This document shows, piece by piece, positions 9,017 to 17,535 of a DNA stretch of 64,000 nucleotides. The notes beneath the pieces are model-generated. The model searched no databases. It saw nothing but the letters and a program-made list of their open reading frames with translations, and had not been told where the DNA came from. This DNA is from Leifsonia sp. SCN 70-46 (GTDB lineage: Bacteria > Actinomycetota > Actinomycetes > Actinomycetales > Microbacteriaceae). The stretch is from contig MEFY01000002.1 in the NCBI GenBank assembly GCA_001725325.1, positions 747,559 to 811,558 on the forward strand, read 5' to 3'. Each line of letters begins with the position of its first letter. Position 1 is the first letter of the stretch. The position numbers and the translations under genes are program-made.

Positions 9017-9853
9017 CTACAGGAACATCGGACGGTCGTCCTCGTCCTCCGTGTCGACGGCGAGGTCGACGGTCACGGGCACGTGGTCGCTCGGGGCGTC
9101 GCCCTTGCGCTCCTCGCGGTGGATCTTGGGGTCGGAGGCGAGCTCGTCGAACGCGTGCGAGCCGAGGATGAAGTCGATGCGCATGCCCTCGTTGCGCGGG
9201 AAGCGGAGCTGCTGGTAGTCCCAGTAGGTGTAGCCCTCGACGCCGCGAGTGCGCACGACGTCGACGAGGCCCGCGGCCTCGAACGCCGCGAAGGCGTCGC
9301 GCTCGGGCTGGCTCACGTGCGTCTTGCCCTGGAAGAGGGCGATGTCCCACACGTCGATGTCGAGCGGCGCGATGTTGAAGTCGCCCATGAGGGCGAGGGG
9401 CTGCTCGGGGTTCGCCGCGATCCACGCGCGCGTCTCGGCGGCGAGGTTGGCGAGCCACTCGAGCTTGTAGGGGTAGTGCGCGTTCTCGAGCTCGCGGCCG
9501 TTGGGCACGTAGAGGCTCCAGAGGCGCGTGTCGGCCACGGTGACGCCGAGGGCGCGCGCCTCCTTGGGCAGCGTGCCATCCTCGAGCGCCTTGCCGAAGC
9601 CGGGGGCGGTGTCGAAGCCGACGGAGACGTCGTCGACGGGGAGCCGGCTCGCGAAGGCGACGCCGTTCCACTGGTTGAGGCCGTGCACGACGACCTCGTA
9701 GCCGGCCTCGGAGAACGCGTCGTAGGGGAACTGCTCCTCGGTGCACTTGATCTCCTGCATGGCGAGCACGTCGACGTCCTCGCGCACGAGCCAGTCGACG
9801 ACCCTGCCCACACGGGTTCGGATCGAGTTCACATTCCAGGTGCCGACGCGCAT
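9017..9853 (-). CDS. xthA: Exodeoxyribonuclease III / AP endonuclease
   Basis: 278 residues of the EEP (exonuclease-endonuclease-phosphatase) fold. The metal and catalytic motifs are present in order: TWNVNSIR near the start, MQEIKC with the metal-binding Glu, the Tyr segment LYVPNG, MGDFNIAP, and the C-terminal SDHVPVTVDL His. XthA cuts 5' of abasic sites and trims 3' ends in base excision repair, in the cytoplasm. The ATG is six bases after a TAACCT box. It is single and convergent with the carrier gene. It could also be called ExoA. Confidence 0.93.
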   Translation of the reverse strand: MRVGTWNVNSIRTRVGRVVDWLVREDVDVLAMQEIKCTEEQFPYDAFSEAGYEVVVHGLNQWNGVAFASRLPVDDVSVGFDTAPGFGKALEDGTLPKEARALGVTVADTRLWSLYVPNGRELENAHYPYKLEWLANLAAETRAWIAANPEQPLALMGDFNIAPLDIDVWDIALFQGKTHVSQPERDAFAAFEAAGLVDVVRTRGVEGYTYWDYQQLRFPRNEGMRIDFILGSHAFDELASDPKIHREERKGDAPSDHVPVTVDLAVDTEDEDDRPMFL

Positions 9854-9859
9854 GGTCCA

Positions 9860-9865
9860 AGGTTA
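9860..9865 (-). promoter_or_regulatory. -10 box for leaderless xthA
   Basis: TAACCT on the minus strand, spacer TGGACC, then the ATG at 9853. Confidence 0.6.
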
Positions 9866-9942
9866 AACGGTGCGACCGACGCCCCCGAACCACGGTCGTC
9901 TCTCCCCCTAACGGGGCGCTTACGCGAGGGGTCCTCGGCCTT

Positions 9943-9948
9943 TAGGGT
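9943..9948 (+). promoter_or_regulatory. -10 box for leaderless small membrane protein gene
   Basis: TAGGGT followed by GCAGAT and a GTG at 9955. Together with the hydrophobic translation this supports a short gene here. Confidence 0.55.
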
Positions 9949-9954
9949 GCAGAT

Positions 9955-10098
9955 GTGGCCGAACCCGACGAGTTCCTCGATGACGACGCATCGGCCAACC
10001 GCCACGACACCCGCAGCGCCGTGATCATCACCGTGGTCGCCCTCCTCGCCGTGCTCGTGGCGAGCATGCTCGTGGTGTTCGGCGGTCTCACGCCCTGA
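9955..10098 (+). CDS. 47-residue single-helix membrane protein
   Basis: A GTG-started frame of 48 codons that is easily missed. The product has an acidic N-terminal half (MAEPDEFLDDDASANRHDTRS) and one strongly hydrophobic helix (about 23-44, AVIITVVALLAVLVASMLVVF), so the tail would be in the cytoplasm and the C-terminus outside. The start sits six bases behind a TAGGGT box, like many genes in this window. It lies just upstream of pyrE, which has its own promoter. The function is unknown. The alternative frame from the ATG at 9953 gives only a 24-residue peptide with no features. Confidence 0.6.
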   Translation: MAEPDEFLDDDASANRHDTRSAVIITVVALLAVLVASMLVVFGGLTP

Positions 10099-10118
10099 TC
10101 CGGCGGCCCGCGACTGGG

Positions 10119-10124
10119 TAGTCT
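10119..10124 (+). promoter_or_regulatory. -10 box for leaderless pyrE
   Basis: TAGTCT, spacer TGTGCG, then the GTG at 10131. Confidence 0.65.
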
Positions 10125-10130
10125 TGTGCG

Positions 10131-10679
10131 GTGACCGACGCCAAGACGCAGCTGATCGACTTCATCTCCCGCGACGCGGTGTTCCACGGCGACTTCACGC
10201 TCACGAGCGGCAAGAAGGCCACCTACTACGTCGACCTGCGCAAGGTGAGCCTCGACCACCGCGTCGCGCCGCTCATCGGCCAGGTCATGCTCGACCTCAT
10301 CGCCGACGTCGCCGACGTGAGCGCGGTCGGCGGCCTCACGATGGGCGCAGACCCCATCGCCGCGGCGGTCATGCACCAGGGCGCCGCGCGCGGCCTCGCC
10401 TACGACGCGTTCGTCGTGCGCAAGGAGCCGAAGGACCACGGCCGCGGCCGCCAGGTCGAGGGCCCGGACCTCGCGGGCAAGCGCGTCATCGTGCTCGAGG
10501 ACACGTCGACGACGGGCGGCTCCCCGCTCGCCGCCATCGAGGCCCTGCTCAAGGTCGGCGCCGAGATCGCGGCGGTCGCCGTGGTCGTCGACCGCAACAC
10601 GGGCGCGCGCGAGCGCATCGAGGCCGCGGGCTACCCCTACCTCGCCGCCCTCGGGCTCGACGACCTGGGGCTCGCCTGA
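10131..10679 (+). CDS. pyrE: Orotate phosphoribosyltransferase
   Basis: 182 residues. PyrE transfers phosphoribose from PRPP to orotate, giving OMP in de novo pyrimidine synthesis. Visible motifs are the N-terminal FTLTSGKKATYYVDLR, which holds the orotate-binding Lys, the flexible catalytic loop around VRKEPKDHGRGRQVEG, and the PRPP-binding VIVLEDTSTTGGS (about 122-134). The GTG start follows a TAGTCT box by six bases. The stop overlaps the next ATG by one base (TGATG), so pyrE and the septum-formation-like gene form an operon. Confidence 0.94.
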   Translation: MTDAKTQLIDFISRDAVFHGDFTLTSGKKATYYVDLRKVSLDHRVAPLIGQVMLDLIADVADVSAVGGLTMGADPIAAAVMHQGAARGLAYDAFVVRKEPKDHGRGRQVEGPDLAGKRVIVLEDTSTTGGSPLAAIEALLKVGAEIAAVAVVVDRNTGARERIEAAGYPYLAALGLDDLGLA

Positions 10680-12085
10680 TGGCCGACGATGACTTCGACC
10701 CCGCCGACTGGCTCTCCAGCCAGTTCGGCCAGGATGAGCCGGAGAAGGCCGCCCGCCGCCGCGGCGTGCCCGCGGGCCAGGAGCCCACGGCCCCGCAGCA
10801 GCCCACCACCCCCCTCGTGCCGCAGGAGCCGGCCGCGCCGCCGCCCCCCGCGCAGCAGCCCACGACGCCGTACATCCCCGCACAGCCGTATGTGCCGCCC
10901 GTGCAGCAGGGCCCGCCCCCCGCGGCACCCGGCGGCGGATTCTCGTGGGGGCTCACGCCCGGCGGCGCGACGCCCGAGCCGGCCGCTCCCGTCCCGCCCG
11001 TAGCGGCTCCGCAGCCCGCCGTGCCCGAGCAGCCCGCCGTGCCCTCGGTGCCCGCGGCACCGGCCGACCCGCTCGCGGGACTCTTCGGCGCACCGGCCCT
11101 TCCGGAGCCGGCGGCCCCCGAGCCCGCAGCCCCCGCGCCCCCCGCGTGGGACGTGCCCACGCAGGCGACTCCCGTGCAGCCCGCGGCCGATCCCGCCCCG
11201 ACCGTCGCGTTCGGCGGCGCCGACCTCGTGCGCCAGGAGTTCCCGGCATTCGGGGTCCCGCCCGTCGACACGTCGCTCGGCGGTGCGACCGAGGTGCTCG
11301 GCGCGCAGCCCGTGGGGCTCGACTCACCCGTCGACGAGGGCATCGAGTCGTCGGCCATCGACTCCCTGTTCGGCGACAGCGCCTTCGTCGAGTACGAGGA
11401 CGCCGGGCTCATCCCGTCGCTCCCGCCCCGGGCATCCTCGGCCGCCGGCGGCGAGCTCGTCGTGGTCGACCGGCCCAAGGCGCCCACCGCCCCCGGGCAG
11501 ATCCCGCGGGTGCAGAAGATCCTCATGGGCGTCGCGGGGGGGCTCATCGCCGTGCTCCTGCTCATCGTGCTGTTCGTCGCGGGCCAGCGCATCGGCGCGA
11601 GCTCGCCCGCCCCCGCCGCCGAGCCCGCGCCCTCGGCGAGCGCGCTCCCGACCACGGGCCCGCTGCCGCCCGGCGAGTACTACTGGCAGCAGTTGCGCGG
11701 CGGCGAGTGCCTCGCGCCGTTCACGACGCCGTGGGCCGACACCTTCACCGTCGTGCCGTGCACGCAGCCGCACCCGGCGCAGCTCGCCTACCTCGGCACG
11801 TTCGCGCAGCCCGCGGCCGACCTCGACTACCCCGGCGGCGACGAGCTGCAGAAGCTCGCGGCCACGCAGTGCGCGGTGCCGTCGATCATCGACTACGCCG
11901 CGGTGGGCACCGCGACCGACGTGCAGATCGTCGCGAGCTTCGCGCCCGACGAGCAGTCGTGGCTCGACGGCGACCGCAGCCTCTCGTGCTTCGTCACGCG
12001 CACGGGCGGTGCCGAGTTCACGACGTCGGTGGCCGTGCCGCAGGTCGCGGCGACGCCCACGCCGGGCGCGACGCCGACGCCCTAG
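10679..12085 (+). CDS. Membrane-anchored protein with septum-formation domain
   Basis: 468 residues. The N-terminal 270 residues are a low-complexity cytoplasmic region rich in Pro, Ala and Gln. One membrane helix follows (about 284-306, [22 protein letters not shown]). The extracellular domain (about 330-455) has the GECLAPF...[12 protein letters not shown] pattern of the actinobacterial Septum_form family and three or four cysteines likely to form disulphides. The role in division is inferred from the family name only. It is translated from the pyrE message. The stop shares a CTAG with the convergent HAD gene. The Pro-rich arm could bind SH3-like or cell-wall partners. Confidence 0.75.
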   Translation: MADDDFDPADWLSSQFGQDEPEKAARRRGVPAGQEPTAPQQPTTPLVPQEPAAPPPPAQQPTTPYIPAQPYVPPVQQGPPPAAPGGGFSWGLTPGGATPEPAAPVPPVAAPQPAVPEQPAVPSVPAAPADPLAGLFGAPALPEPAAPEPAAPAPPAWDVPTQATPVQPAADPAPTVAFGGADLVRQEFPAFGVPPVDTSLGGATEVLGAQPVGLDSPVDEGIESSAIDSLFGDSAFVEYEDAGLIPSLPPRASSAAGGELVVVDRPKAPTAPGQIPRVQKILMGVAGGLIAVLLLIVLFVAGQRIGASSPAPAAEPAPSASALPTTGPLPPGEYYWQQLRGGECLAPFTTPWADTFTVVPCTQPHPAQLAYLGTFAQPAADLDYPGGDELQKLAATQCAVPSIIDYAAVGTATDVQIVASFAPDEQSWLDGDRSLSCFVTRTGGAEFTTSVAVPQVAATPTPGATPTP

Positions 12086-12879
12086 TTCTCCGACTCGACC
12101 GGCTCGGCCGACAGCAGATCGGCGACGCTGCCGATGATCTCGTCGGGGCGGAACGGGTAGCGGTCGATCTCGGCCTGGTCGCTGATGCCCGTGAGCACGA
12201 GGATCGTGTGCAGGCCGGCCTCGATGCCCGCGACGATGTCGGTGTCCATGCGGTCGCCGATCATGCCCGTGTTCTCGCTGTGGGCGCCGATCTTGTTCAT
12301 CGCGGAGCGGAACATCATGGGGTTCGGCTTGCCGACGACGTAGGGCTCCTTGCCCGTGGCCTTGGTGATGAGCGCGGCGACCGCGCCCGTGGCGGGGAGC
12401 GGTCCGTCGGCGCTCGGGCCCGTGGCATCCGGGTTGGTGACGATGAAGCGCGACCCGTTGCCGATGAGCCTGATGGCCTTCGTGATCGCCTCGAACGAGT
12501 AGTTGCGCGTCTCGCCCACGACCACGTAGTCGGGGTCGCTCTCGGTCATGATGAAGCCGACCTCGTGCAGCGCGGTCGTGATTCCCGCCTCCCCGATGAC
12601 GAAGGCGCTGCCGCCCGGCATCTGCGACTGGAGGAAGTCGGCCGTCGCGAGCGCGCTCGTCCAGATCGACTCCTCGGGCACGTGCAGGCCGGAGGCGCGC
12701 AGGCGCGCGCTCAGGTCGCGCGGCGTGAAGATCGAGTTGTTCGTGAGCACGAGGTAGGGCTTGCCCTCGTCGCGCCACTGCTGCAGCAGCTCGGCGGCGC
12801 CCGGGATCGGGTGGTTCTCATGCACGAGCACACCGTCCATGTCGGTGAGCCAGCACTCGATGTCGCGTCGGTCGCTCAT
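12082..12879 (-). CDS. HAD-superfamily phosphatase, NagD/HAD-IIA type
   Basis: 265 residues. Motif I is [15 protein letters not shown] near 8-22 with the nucleophile Asp. The C2 cap occupies the middle part, and LTNNS gives motif II. The C-terminal motifs are VGKPNPMMF with the conserved Lys and [17 protein letters not shown] with the acidic pair. HAD-IIA enzymes dephosphorylate sugar phosphates, nucleotides or 4-nitrophenyl phosphate. The substrate here is unknown. The ATG was chosen because it lies six bases after a TACCCT box; 19 in-frame residues upstream are unlike the family. Confidence 0.86.
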   Translation of the reverse strand: MSDRRDIECWLTDMDGVLVHENHPIPGAAELLQQWRDEGKPYLVLTNNSIFTPRDLSARLRASGLHVPEESIWTSALATADFLQSQMPGGSAFVIGEAGITTALHEVGFIMTESDPDYVVVGETRNYSFEAITKAIRLIGNGSRFIVTNPDATGPSADGPLPATGAVAALITKATGKEPYVVGKPNPMMFRSAMNKIGAHSENTGMIGDRMDTDIVAGIEAGLHTILVLTGISDQAEIDRYPFRPDEIIGSVADLLSAEPVESEN

Positions 12880-12885
12880 GCACCA

Positions 12886-12891
12886 AGGGTA
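12886..12891 (-). promoter_or_regulatory. -10 box for leaderless HAD phosphatase gene
   Basis: TACCCT on the minus strand, spacer TGGTGC, then the ATG at 12879. It decides the start of the gene. Confidence 0.6.
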
Positions 12892-12933
12892 GCGGGCGTG
12901 GTGGCCGCGCCACTCGCGGGTGTGCGCCCGGCT

Positions 12934-12979
12934 CATCCCGCTCGTCCCGCGAAGAGCCGGTTATGACGAGCGGGGGATG
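12934..12979 (-). terminator. Inverted repeat after the DNA methyltransferase gene
   Basis: The arms CATCCCGCTCGTC (12934-12946) and GACGAGCGGGGGATG (12965-12979) pair apart from two extra G. They lie between the stop of the methyltransferase gene and the promoter of the HAD gene, where a terminator is expected. There is no T-run, so it may be an intrinsic terminator of the GC-rich type or another RNA structure. Confidence 0.4.
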
Positions 12980-13022
12980 ACCTCGCGCAACAACTGGCTT
13001 GTGGAACGTTTTTCGGGGCGGG

Positions 13023-13865
13023 TCAGACGAACTGCGTGCCCTCGGGCAGACGCGCGCGCATGACCTCAAGCGCGTCGGGGTTCTGGTCGACGAGCACGAA
13101 GCGTCGGCCCAGCGAGGATGCCACGGCGCCCGTCGTGCCGCTGCCGGCGAAGAAGTCGAGCACCCAGTCGCCGGGGGCGCTCGAGGCCTGGATGATCCTG
13201 CGCAGGATGCCCTCCGGCTTCTGCGTCGCGTACCCCGTCTTCTCCCTGCCGGTGGGCGACACGATCGTGTGCCACCACACGTCGGTGGGGAGCTTGCCGA
13301 GCGCCGCCTTCTCGGGCGTCACGAGCCCGGGGGCCATGTACGGCTCGCGGTCGACGGCCTCCTTGTCGAAGTGGTACGTCTTGGGGTTCTTCACGTAGAC
13401 GAGGATCGTGTCGTGCTTCGACGGCCACTTGCGCGTGGCCCTGGCTCCGTAGTCGTACGCCCAGATGAGCTCGTTGAGGAAGTTGTCGCGGCCGAAGAGC
13501 GCGTCGAGCACGACCTTGGCGTAGTGCGCCTCGCGGTAGTCGAGGTGCAGGTAGAGCGTGCCGCGCTCGTCGAGCAGGCGCCACGCCTCGATGAGCCGCG
13601 GCTCGAGGAACGCCCAGTAGTCGGCGAACGTGTCGTCGTAGCGCGTGAGGGTGCCCTTGACCGTCTCGTAGCTGCGGCCCTGGAAGCCCGTGCGCGTGCC
13701 CTCGGAGCTGCGCCTCGTCGTGATCGCCTGCCGCTGCTGCGTGCGGCCCGTGTTGAACGGCGGGTCGAGGTAGATGAGCGTGAAGCTCGCGTCCGGCAGC
13801 GCCTCGACCACCGGGAGGTTGTCGCCCTCGAAGACGGTGTCGGGGCCATCGGGGGTCCAGCGCAT
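13023..13865 (-). CDS. Solitary DNA methyltransferase (N6-A/N4-C, beta-type order)
   Basis: 280 residues. The catalytic motif IV, YLDPPFNTG, is near residue 33, and the SAM-binding motif I, DFFAGSGTTG, is near the C-terminus at about 240. That order is characteristic of beta-class N6-adenine or N4-cytosine methyltransferases. A target-recognition region lies between (about 60-200). No restriction endonuclease or specificity subunit lies nearby, so it is an orphan, possibly with an epigenetic or mismatch-repair role. The recognition sequence cannot be read from the protein. The start is six bases behind a TAACCT box, back to back with the TrmH gene. Confidence 0.85.
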   Translation of the reverse strand: MRWTPDGPDTVFEGDNLPVVEALPDASFTLIYLDPPFNTGRTQQRQAITTRRSSEGTRTGFQGRSYETVKGTLTRYDDTFADYWAFLEPRLIEAWRLLDERGTLYLHLDYREAHYAKVVLDALFGRDNFLNELIWAYDYGARATRKWPSKHDTILVYVKNPKTYHFDKEAVDREPYMAPGLVTPEKAALGKLPTDVWWHTIVSPTGREKTGYATQKPEGILRRIIQASSAPGDWVLDFFAGSGTTGAVASSLGRRFVLVDQNPDALEVMRARLPEGTQFV

Positions 13866-13871
13866 GTGCCG

Positions 13872-13877
13872 AGGTTA
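13872..13877 (-). promoter_or_regulatory. -10 box for leaderless DNA methyltransferase gene
   Basis: TAACCT on the minus strand, spacer CGGCAC, then the ATG at 13865. It is only 8 bases from the -10 of the divergent gene. Confidence 0.6.
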
Positions 13878-13885
13878 ACAGGGGT

Positions 13886-13891
13886 TAGCCT
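13886..13891 (+). promoter_or_regulatory. -10 box for leaderless TrmH-type gene
   Basis: TAGCCT, spacer CGGTGC, then the GTG at 13898. Confidence 0.6.
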
Positions 13892-13897
13892 CGGTGC

Positions 13898-14536
13898 GTG
13901 GATGACGACGAGCCCAACCCGAGCGTCGAGCTCTCCACGCACGGGGTCGGACCGTGGCGCGGGGAGTGGCCGGACGATCCGCGGTACGACCCCGAGCTGC
14001 TCGCGCGGGGGGATTCGCGCAACGTGGTCGACCGGTTCCGGTACTGGACGATCGACGCGATCAGGGCCGAGCTCGACGCCGCGAGGCATCCTTTCCATGT
14101 CGCCATCGAGAACTGGCAGCACGACATGAACATCGGCTCGATAGTGCGCAGCGCGAACGCGTTCGGCGCGCGGACCGTGCACATCATCGGCCGGCGGCGC
14201 TGGAACAAGCGCGGCGCCATGGTCACCGACCGCTACCAGCACGTGCTGCACCACCCGGACGTCGCCGACTTCGTCGCGTGGTGCCGCGCGGAGTCGCTCG
14301 CGATCGTCGCCGTCGACAACGTGCCCGGCAGCGTGCCGATCGAGACGCACACGATCCCGGAGGAGTGCGTGCTCGTGTTCGGCCAGGAGGGCCCCGGCCT
14401 CTCGGAGGAGGCGCTCGCCGCGGCCGACCTCGCCGTCGAGATCACGCAGTTCGGCTCCACCCGCAGCCTCAACGCGTCGGCGGCCGCCGCGGTCGTGATG
14501 CACGCGTGGGTGCAGCAGCACGTCTTCCCGCGCTAG
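13898..14536 (+). CDS. TrmH-family (SPOUT) RNA 2'-O-methyltransferase
   Basis: 212 residues. The SpoU/TrmH knot domain shows the three family motifs: NIGSIVRSANAFGA (about 78-91), the VFGQEGPGL loop (about 159-167) and STRSLNASAAAAVVM (about 187-201), which forms the SAM-binding knot. Enzymes of this family methylate ribose in tRNA or rRNA. The N-terminal 60 residues are family-variable. The GTG start is set by the leaderless promoter. It ends five bases before the convergent YhgE-type gene. Confidence 0.87.
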   Translation: MDDDEPNPSVELSTHGVGPWRGEWPDDPRYDPELLARGDSRNVVDRFRYWTIDAIRAELDAARHPFHVAIENWQHDMNIGSIVRSANAFGARTVHIIGRRRWNKRGAMVTDRYQHVLHHPDVADFVAWCRAESLAIVAVDNVPGSVPIETHTIPEECVLVFGQEGPGLSEEALAAADLAVEITQFGSTRSLNASAAAAVVMHAWVQQHVFPR

Positions 14537-14541
14537 GCCGG

Positions 14542-16326
14542 TCAGCCCGCCAGGGGCGACGGCCGCAGGTCGCGCAGCGTGCGGTAGCGGCCCTGCTTGA
14601 GGGCGCCCAGCACCGAGATCGCGAGCGCGACGAGCAGCCACAGCACGAGCGGCACGACCGCGGGCCACAGCGACCCTCCGCCGTACATGAGCACGCGCAC
14701 GCCCTCGACGGCGTGGCTCATGGGCAGTGCCTGGTGCAGGAACGCGAGCGGCGCGGGCAGGGTCTGCCACGGGAACGTGCCGCCCGCCGTGACGAGCTGC
14801 ACGATCATGAGCAGGAGGCCGAGGAACTGTCCGACGCTGCCGAGCCACACGTTGAGCGCGTGCACGATCGCTGCGAACGTGATCGAGACGAGCACCATGA
14901 AGGCGAGCATCCCTGCCGCGTTCGCGGGCTGCAGGCCGAGGATGCCCGTGACCACGGCGAACAGGGCGACCATCTGCAGCGCGCCGAGGGCGGCGGGCGT
15001 CGCCCACCCCGCGAGGGCCGTCGTGATCGGCCGCCGCACGGCCGTGAGCGCGCGGCGGGAGAGCGGGCGCACGAGCAGGAAGAGCGCGTAGATGCCGATC
15101 CAGGCCGCGAGGCTGATGAAGAACGGGGCGAGGCCCGCGCCGTAGTTCTGCGCCTGCGTGATCGCGTGCTGGTCGACGGCGACCGGGTCCGCGATCGCGG
15201 CCGAGGATGCGGCGCGCGAGGCCGCGGTCGTCGCGGGCACCTTCTCGACGCCCTCCTCGAGCGACGAGTCGAGCTGCGCGGCGCCCGACGAGAGCTCGTC
15301 GAGGCCCGACGACAGCCGGGAGGCGCCGGCCGAGGCGTCGCCCGCACCCGACGCGAGATCGGCGGATCCCGTCGCCGCCGAGTGGACGGCGGCGGCGAGG
15401 GCCGGCGCGGAGGAGCTCAGGGCGGAGGCGCCCGACGACACCTGCGAGGCGCCGCCCGAGAGCCGTCCGAGCGATCCGGAGAGCGCGTCGAGCTCGCCGA
15501 GGATCGTCGCCTGGTCGGCGGGGGAGACGTCCGACGTCGCGAAGATGCCCGCGAGCTGGGTGCGGATGCCCGGCGCGAGGGCCGCGGCCTGCGCCGCCCC
15601 CGCCGCGACGGTCGACGCACCGCCCGCGAGCGTCGACGTGGAGCCCGGGAGGGCGGACGTGCGGGAGTCCAGCTCGGCGAGGCCCGAGCTGAGCGACGCC
15701 GCCCCCGAGGCGAGGGTGGAGCTGCCCGCGGCGAGGTCGTGGGCGCCCTGCGCGGCGGTGGCCGTGGCATCCGCGAGCGTCGCCGCCCCCTCGTCGGCGT
15801 CGACGAGGCCCGTGCGGATCGAGTCCACGGCGTCGAGGAGCGTGCGCGAGGCGTGCTCGCCCACCTGCTGAGCTATCGCGACCTGCACGGCGGCCGCCGC
15901 CTGCTTGGCGAGCGTCGTGCTCAGGTAGCTGTTGGTGTCGTTGGTCGTGAGCACGAGCGACGCCTGCACGGGGTCGTCGCCGCCCGCCGACTCCAGGTCG
16001 TCGGAGAACGACCGCGGGAAGGTGAGGCTGAAGTCGTACGTGCCGTCCTCGACGCCCCGCTCGGCCTCCGCGTCGTCGACGAGCACCCAGCCGAACCGCT
16101 GGTCGTCGAGCAGCGTGTCTGCGGCGTCGCGGCCGTAGTCGCCCGTGTCGTCGACGACGACCGCGGCCGGCACCTTGTCGAGCTGGTTGTACGGGTCGGC
16201 GTTGCCGTAGAGGTACAGGCCGCCGTAGACGACCGGGACGACCATGAGCGCGACGAGGGCCAGCAGGCCCATGCGGCTCGACGTGAGGCGCGCGAGCTCC
16301 GTGCGCACGAGGGTCAGGATTCTCAT
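14542..16326 (-). CDS. YhgE/Pip-type membrane protein (ABC-2-like permease)
   Basis: 594 residues. One membrane helix near the N-terminus (about 20-43) precedes a long extracytoplasmic region (about 45-400). In that region a heptad-like Ala/Ser/Gly pattern of the form (L/A)xSGxxxLxxG repeats many times, as in the X-X-X-[LA]-X-X-G repeats of YhgE/Pip proteins. Five or six C-terminal membrane helices follow (about 405-585), resembling ABC-2 permeases. Relatives include phage infection protein and ESX-associated YueB. It is translated last in a three-gene operon with ATGA overlaps after a TetR regulator and an ABC-like ATPase. Export of a hydrophobic compound or cell-envelope work is plausible, not shown. 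Confidence 0.82.
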   Translation of the reverse strand: MRILTLVRTELARLTSSRMGLLALVALMVVPVVYGGLYLYGNADPYNQLDKVPAAVVVDDTGDYGRDAADTLLDDQRFGWVLVDDAEAERGVEDGTYDFSLTFPRSFSDDLESAGGDDPVQASLVLTTNDTNSYLSTTLAKQAAAAVQVAIAQQVGEHASRTLLDAVDSIRTGLVDADEGAATLADATATAAQGAHDLAAGSSTLASGAASLSSGLAELDSRTSALPGSTSTLAGGASTVAAGAAQAAALAPGIRTQLAGIFATSDVSPADQATILGELDALSGSLGRLSGGASQVSSGASALSSSAPALAAAVHSAATGSADLASGAGDASAGASRLSSGLDELSSGAAQLDSSLEEGVEKVPATTAASRAASSAAIADPVAVDQHAITQAQNYGAGLAPFFISLAAWIGIYALFLLVRPLSRRALTAVRRPITTALAGWATPAALGALQMVALFAVVTGILGLQPANAAGMLAFMVLVSITFAAIVHALNVWLGSVGQFLGLLLMIVQLVTAGGTFPWQTLPAPLAFLHQALPMSHAVEGVRVLMYGGGSLWPAVVPLVLWLLVALAISVLGALKQGRYRTLRDLRPSPLAG

Positions 16327-16883
16327 GAGATCAGCTCCGCGGTGGGAAGGTCGGTGACGATGACGACTGTCGTGCCGCGCTCCGCTATCGCCTCGAGGGC
16401 GGGGAACCATGCGGCGGGGTCGCCTCCGTGCCGTTCGGGCGACGTGACGACGATCGCCTCGATGCCGGGGCGCAGCAGCGCGAGCTCGCTGAACAGGCGC
16501 ACGCGGTCGGCGGGCGGCAGGGAGCGCACCGCGACCTTCGCGTAGCCGAGCAGCTCATGCCGCTCGAGGAACTCCCGCACGGCGCCGCGCGAGGCGCCGC
16601 GGCCGGCGAAGGTGAACTCCTCGGCGACGACGGACTGGAGGCTCGCGCCGGGGCTGGGCTCCGCGACCACGGGGGTGTCGACGAGGGCGACGCGCGCGCT
16701 GTCGGTGTCCACCTCGCCGGCGTCGGGGCGCAGGCGCCCGCCGAGCAGGAGCGAGACGAGCAGCGGTCGCTCCGCGGTCTCGACGGGGAGCACGGTCACG
16801 CCCGGCCCCGCCGTGACGGTGAGGGGGGGCACGGCGGCGCCCAGGCCCGAGCCGATGCCGGCGTCGGTGAGGGTGATGTTCAT
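16323..16883 (-). CDS. Degenerate ABC-type ATPase-like protein
   Basis: 186 residues, short for an ABC ATPase. It can be aligned by eye to an ABC nucleotide-binding domain: where GxxGxGKST is expected there is VLPVETAERPLLVSLLLGG, followed by the usual LRPDAGEV. The signature LSGGQ is replaced by LPPADRVRLF, and the Walker B Asp-Glu is not retained (AIVVTSPERHGG), followed by a normal-looking AIAERGTTVVIVTDL. The Walker A lysine is therefore gone and ATP hydrolysis is unlikely. It probably acts as a structural partner of the YhgE-type permease with which it overlaps by four bases. Confidence 0.62.
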   Translation of the reverse strand: MNITLTDAGIGSGLGAAVPPLTVTAGPGVTVLPVETAERPLLVSLLLGGRLRPDAGEVDTDSARVALVDTPVVAEPSPGASLQSVVAEEFTFAGRGASRGAVREFLERHELLGYAKVAVRSLPPADRVRLFSELALLRPGIEAIVVTSPERHGGDPAAWFPALEAIAERGTTVVIVTDLPTAELIS

Positions 16884-17491
16884 GAGGAGCGGGACCAGTC
16901 CAGTTCGGGGTGGGTGTCGATGAGCTCGGCGGCCTGCGGGGCCGAGAGCCCGGCGGTCGAGAGCACGAGCAGCATGACGAGGCGGTGGGCGTCGGCAGCG
17001 GGCATCCCGTCGACCGAGGCCTCGTCGAGCGCCGAGAGGGCCGCGTCCTCGACGAGGCGGGCGAGGCGGGCGGCGGGGATGTCGCTGCGCACCGACCCGG
17101 CGGCGACGCCCTCGACGATCGCGGCGACCACGCGGGCCCGCAGGGGCGCGAGCGCGTCTGCGGTGTGCCCCTTGAGCGGACCGCGCACGGCGAACACGGC
17201 CATGACGCGGATGTCGTCGACCTCGCGCCACAGGCGCGACGCGATGAGGGCGAGGCGCGCGAGCGGATCGGCGTGGTCGACGCCCACGACGGCCCCCGCG
17301 ACCCGTGCGGCGCCGAGGGTGATGAGCTCCCGCAGCAGCTCGTCGCGCGTGGCGAAGTGCCCGTACACCGAGCGCCGGGAGAGTCCCGCGCGGGCGGCTA
17401 TCGCCTCGAGCGAGGCGTCGGCGTCGAGGTTGAGCTCCACGCGCGCGGCGGCGAGCAGCGCCTCGCGGTTCTCCACGGCATCTCGTCTCAT
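16880..17491 (-). CDS. TetR-family transcriptional repressor
   Basis: 203 residues. The N-terminal TetR HTH spans about 5-50 ([48 protein letters not shown] in order), followed by a helical ligand-binding domain. It is the first gene of the operon with the degenerate ATPase and the YhgE-type permease, each overlapping by four bases. The ATG at 17491 was chosen because a TATAGT box lies six bases upstream. An 18-bp palindrome directly upstream of that box is the obvious operator, so it should repress its own operon. The ligand is unknown. Confidence 0.88.
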   Translation of the reverse strand: MRRDAVENREALLAAARVELNLDADASLEAIAARAGLSRRSVYGHFATRDELLRELITLGAARVAGAVVGVDHADPLARLALIASRLWREVDDIRVMAVFAVRGPLKGHTADALAPLRARVVAAIVEGVAAGSVRSDIPAARLARLVEDAALSALDEASVDGMPAADAHRLVMLLVLSTAGLSAPQAAELIDTHPELDWSRSS

Positions 17492-17497
17492 CCCCCC

Positions 17498-17503
17498 ACT
17501 ATA
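17498..17503 (-). promoter_or_regulatory. -10 box for leaderless tetR operon
   Basis: TATAGT on the minus strand, spacer of six G, then the ATG at 17491. Confidence 0.65.
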
Positions 17504-17521
17504 TTGCACACGAGTGTGCAA
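17504..17521. promoter_or_regulatory. Palindromic operator of the TetR-type repressor
   Basis: TTGCACAC-GA-GTGTGCAA, two perfect 8-bp arms around two bases. It abuts the -10 box of the tetR operon and is about 15 bp upstream of the purA -10. The size and place are as expected for a TetR dimer site, and binding would block the tetR promoter. An effect on purA is possible but unproven. Confidence 0.75.
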
Positions 17522-17535
17522 GTTACAACCTCATC

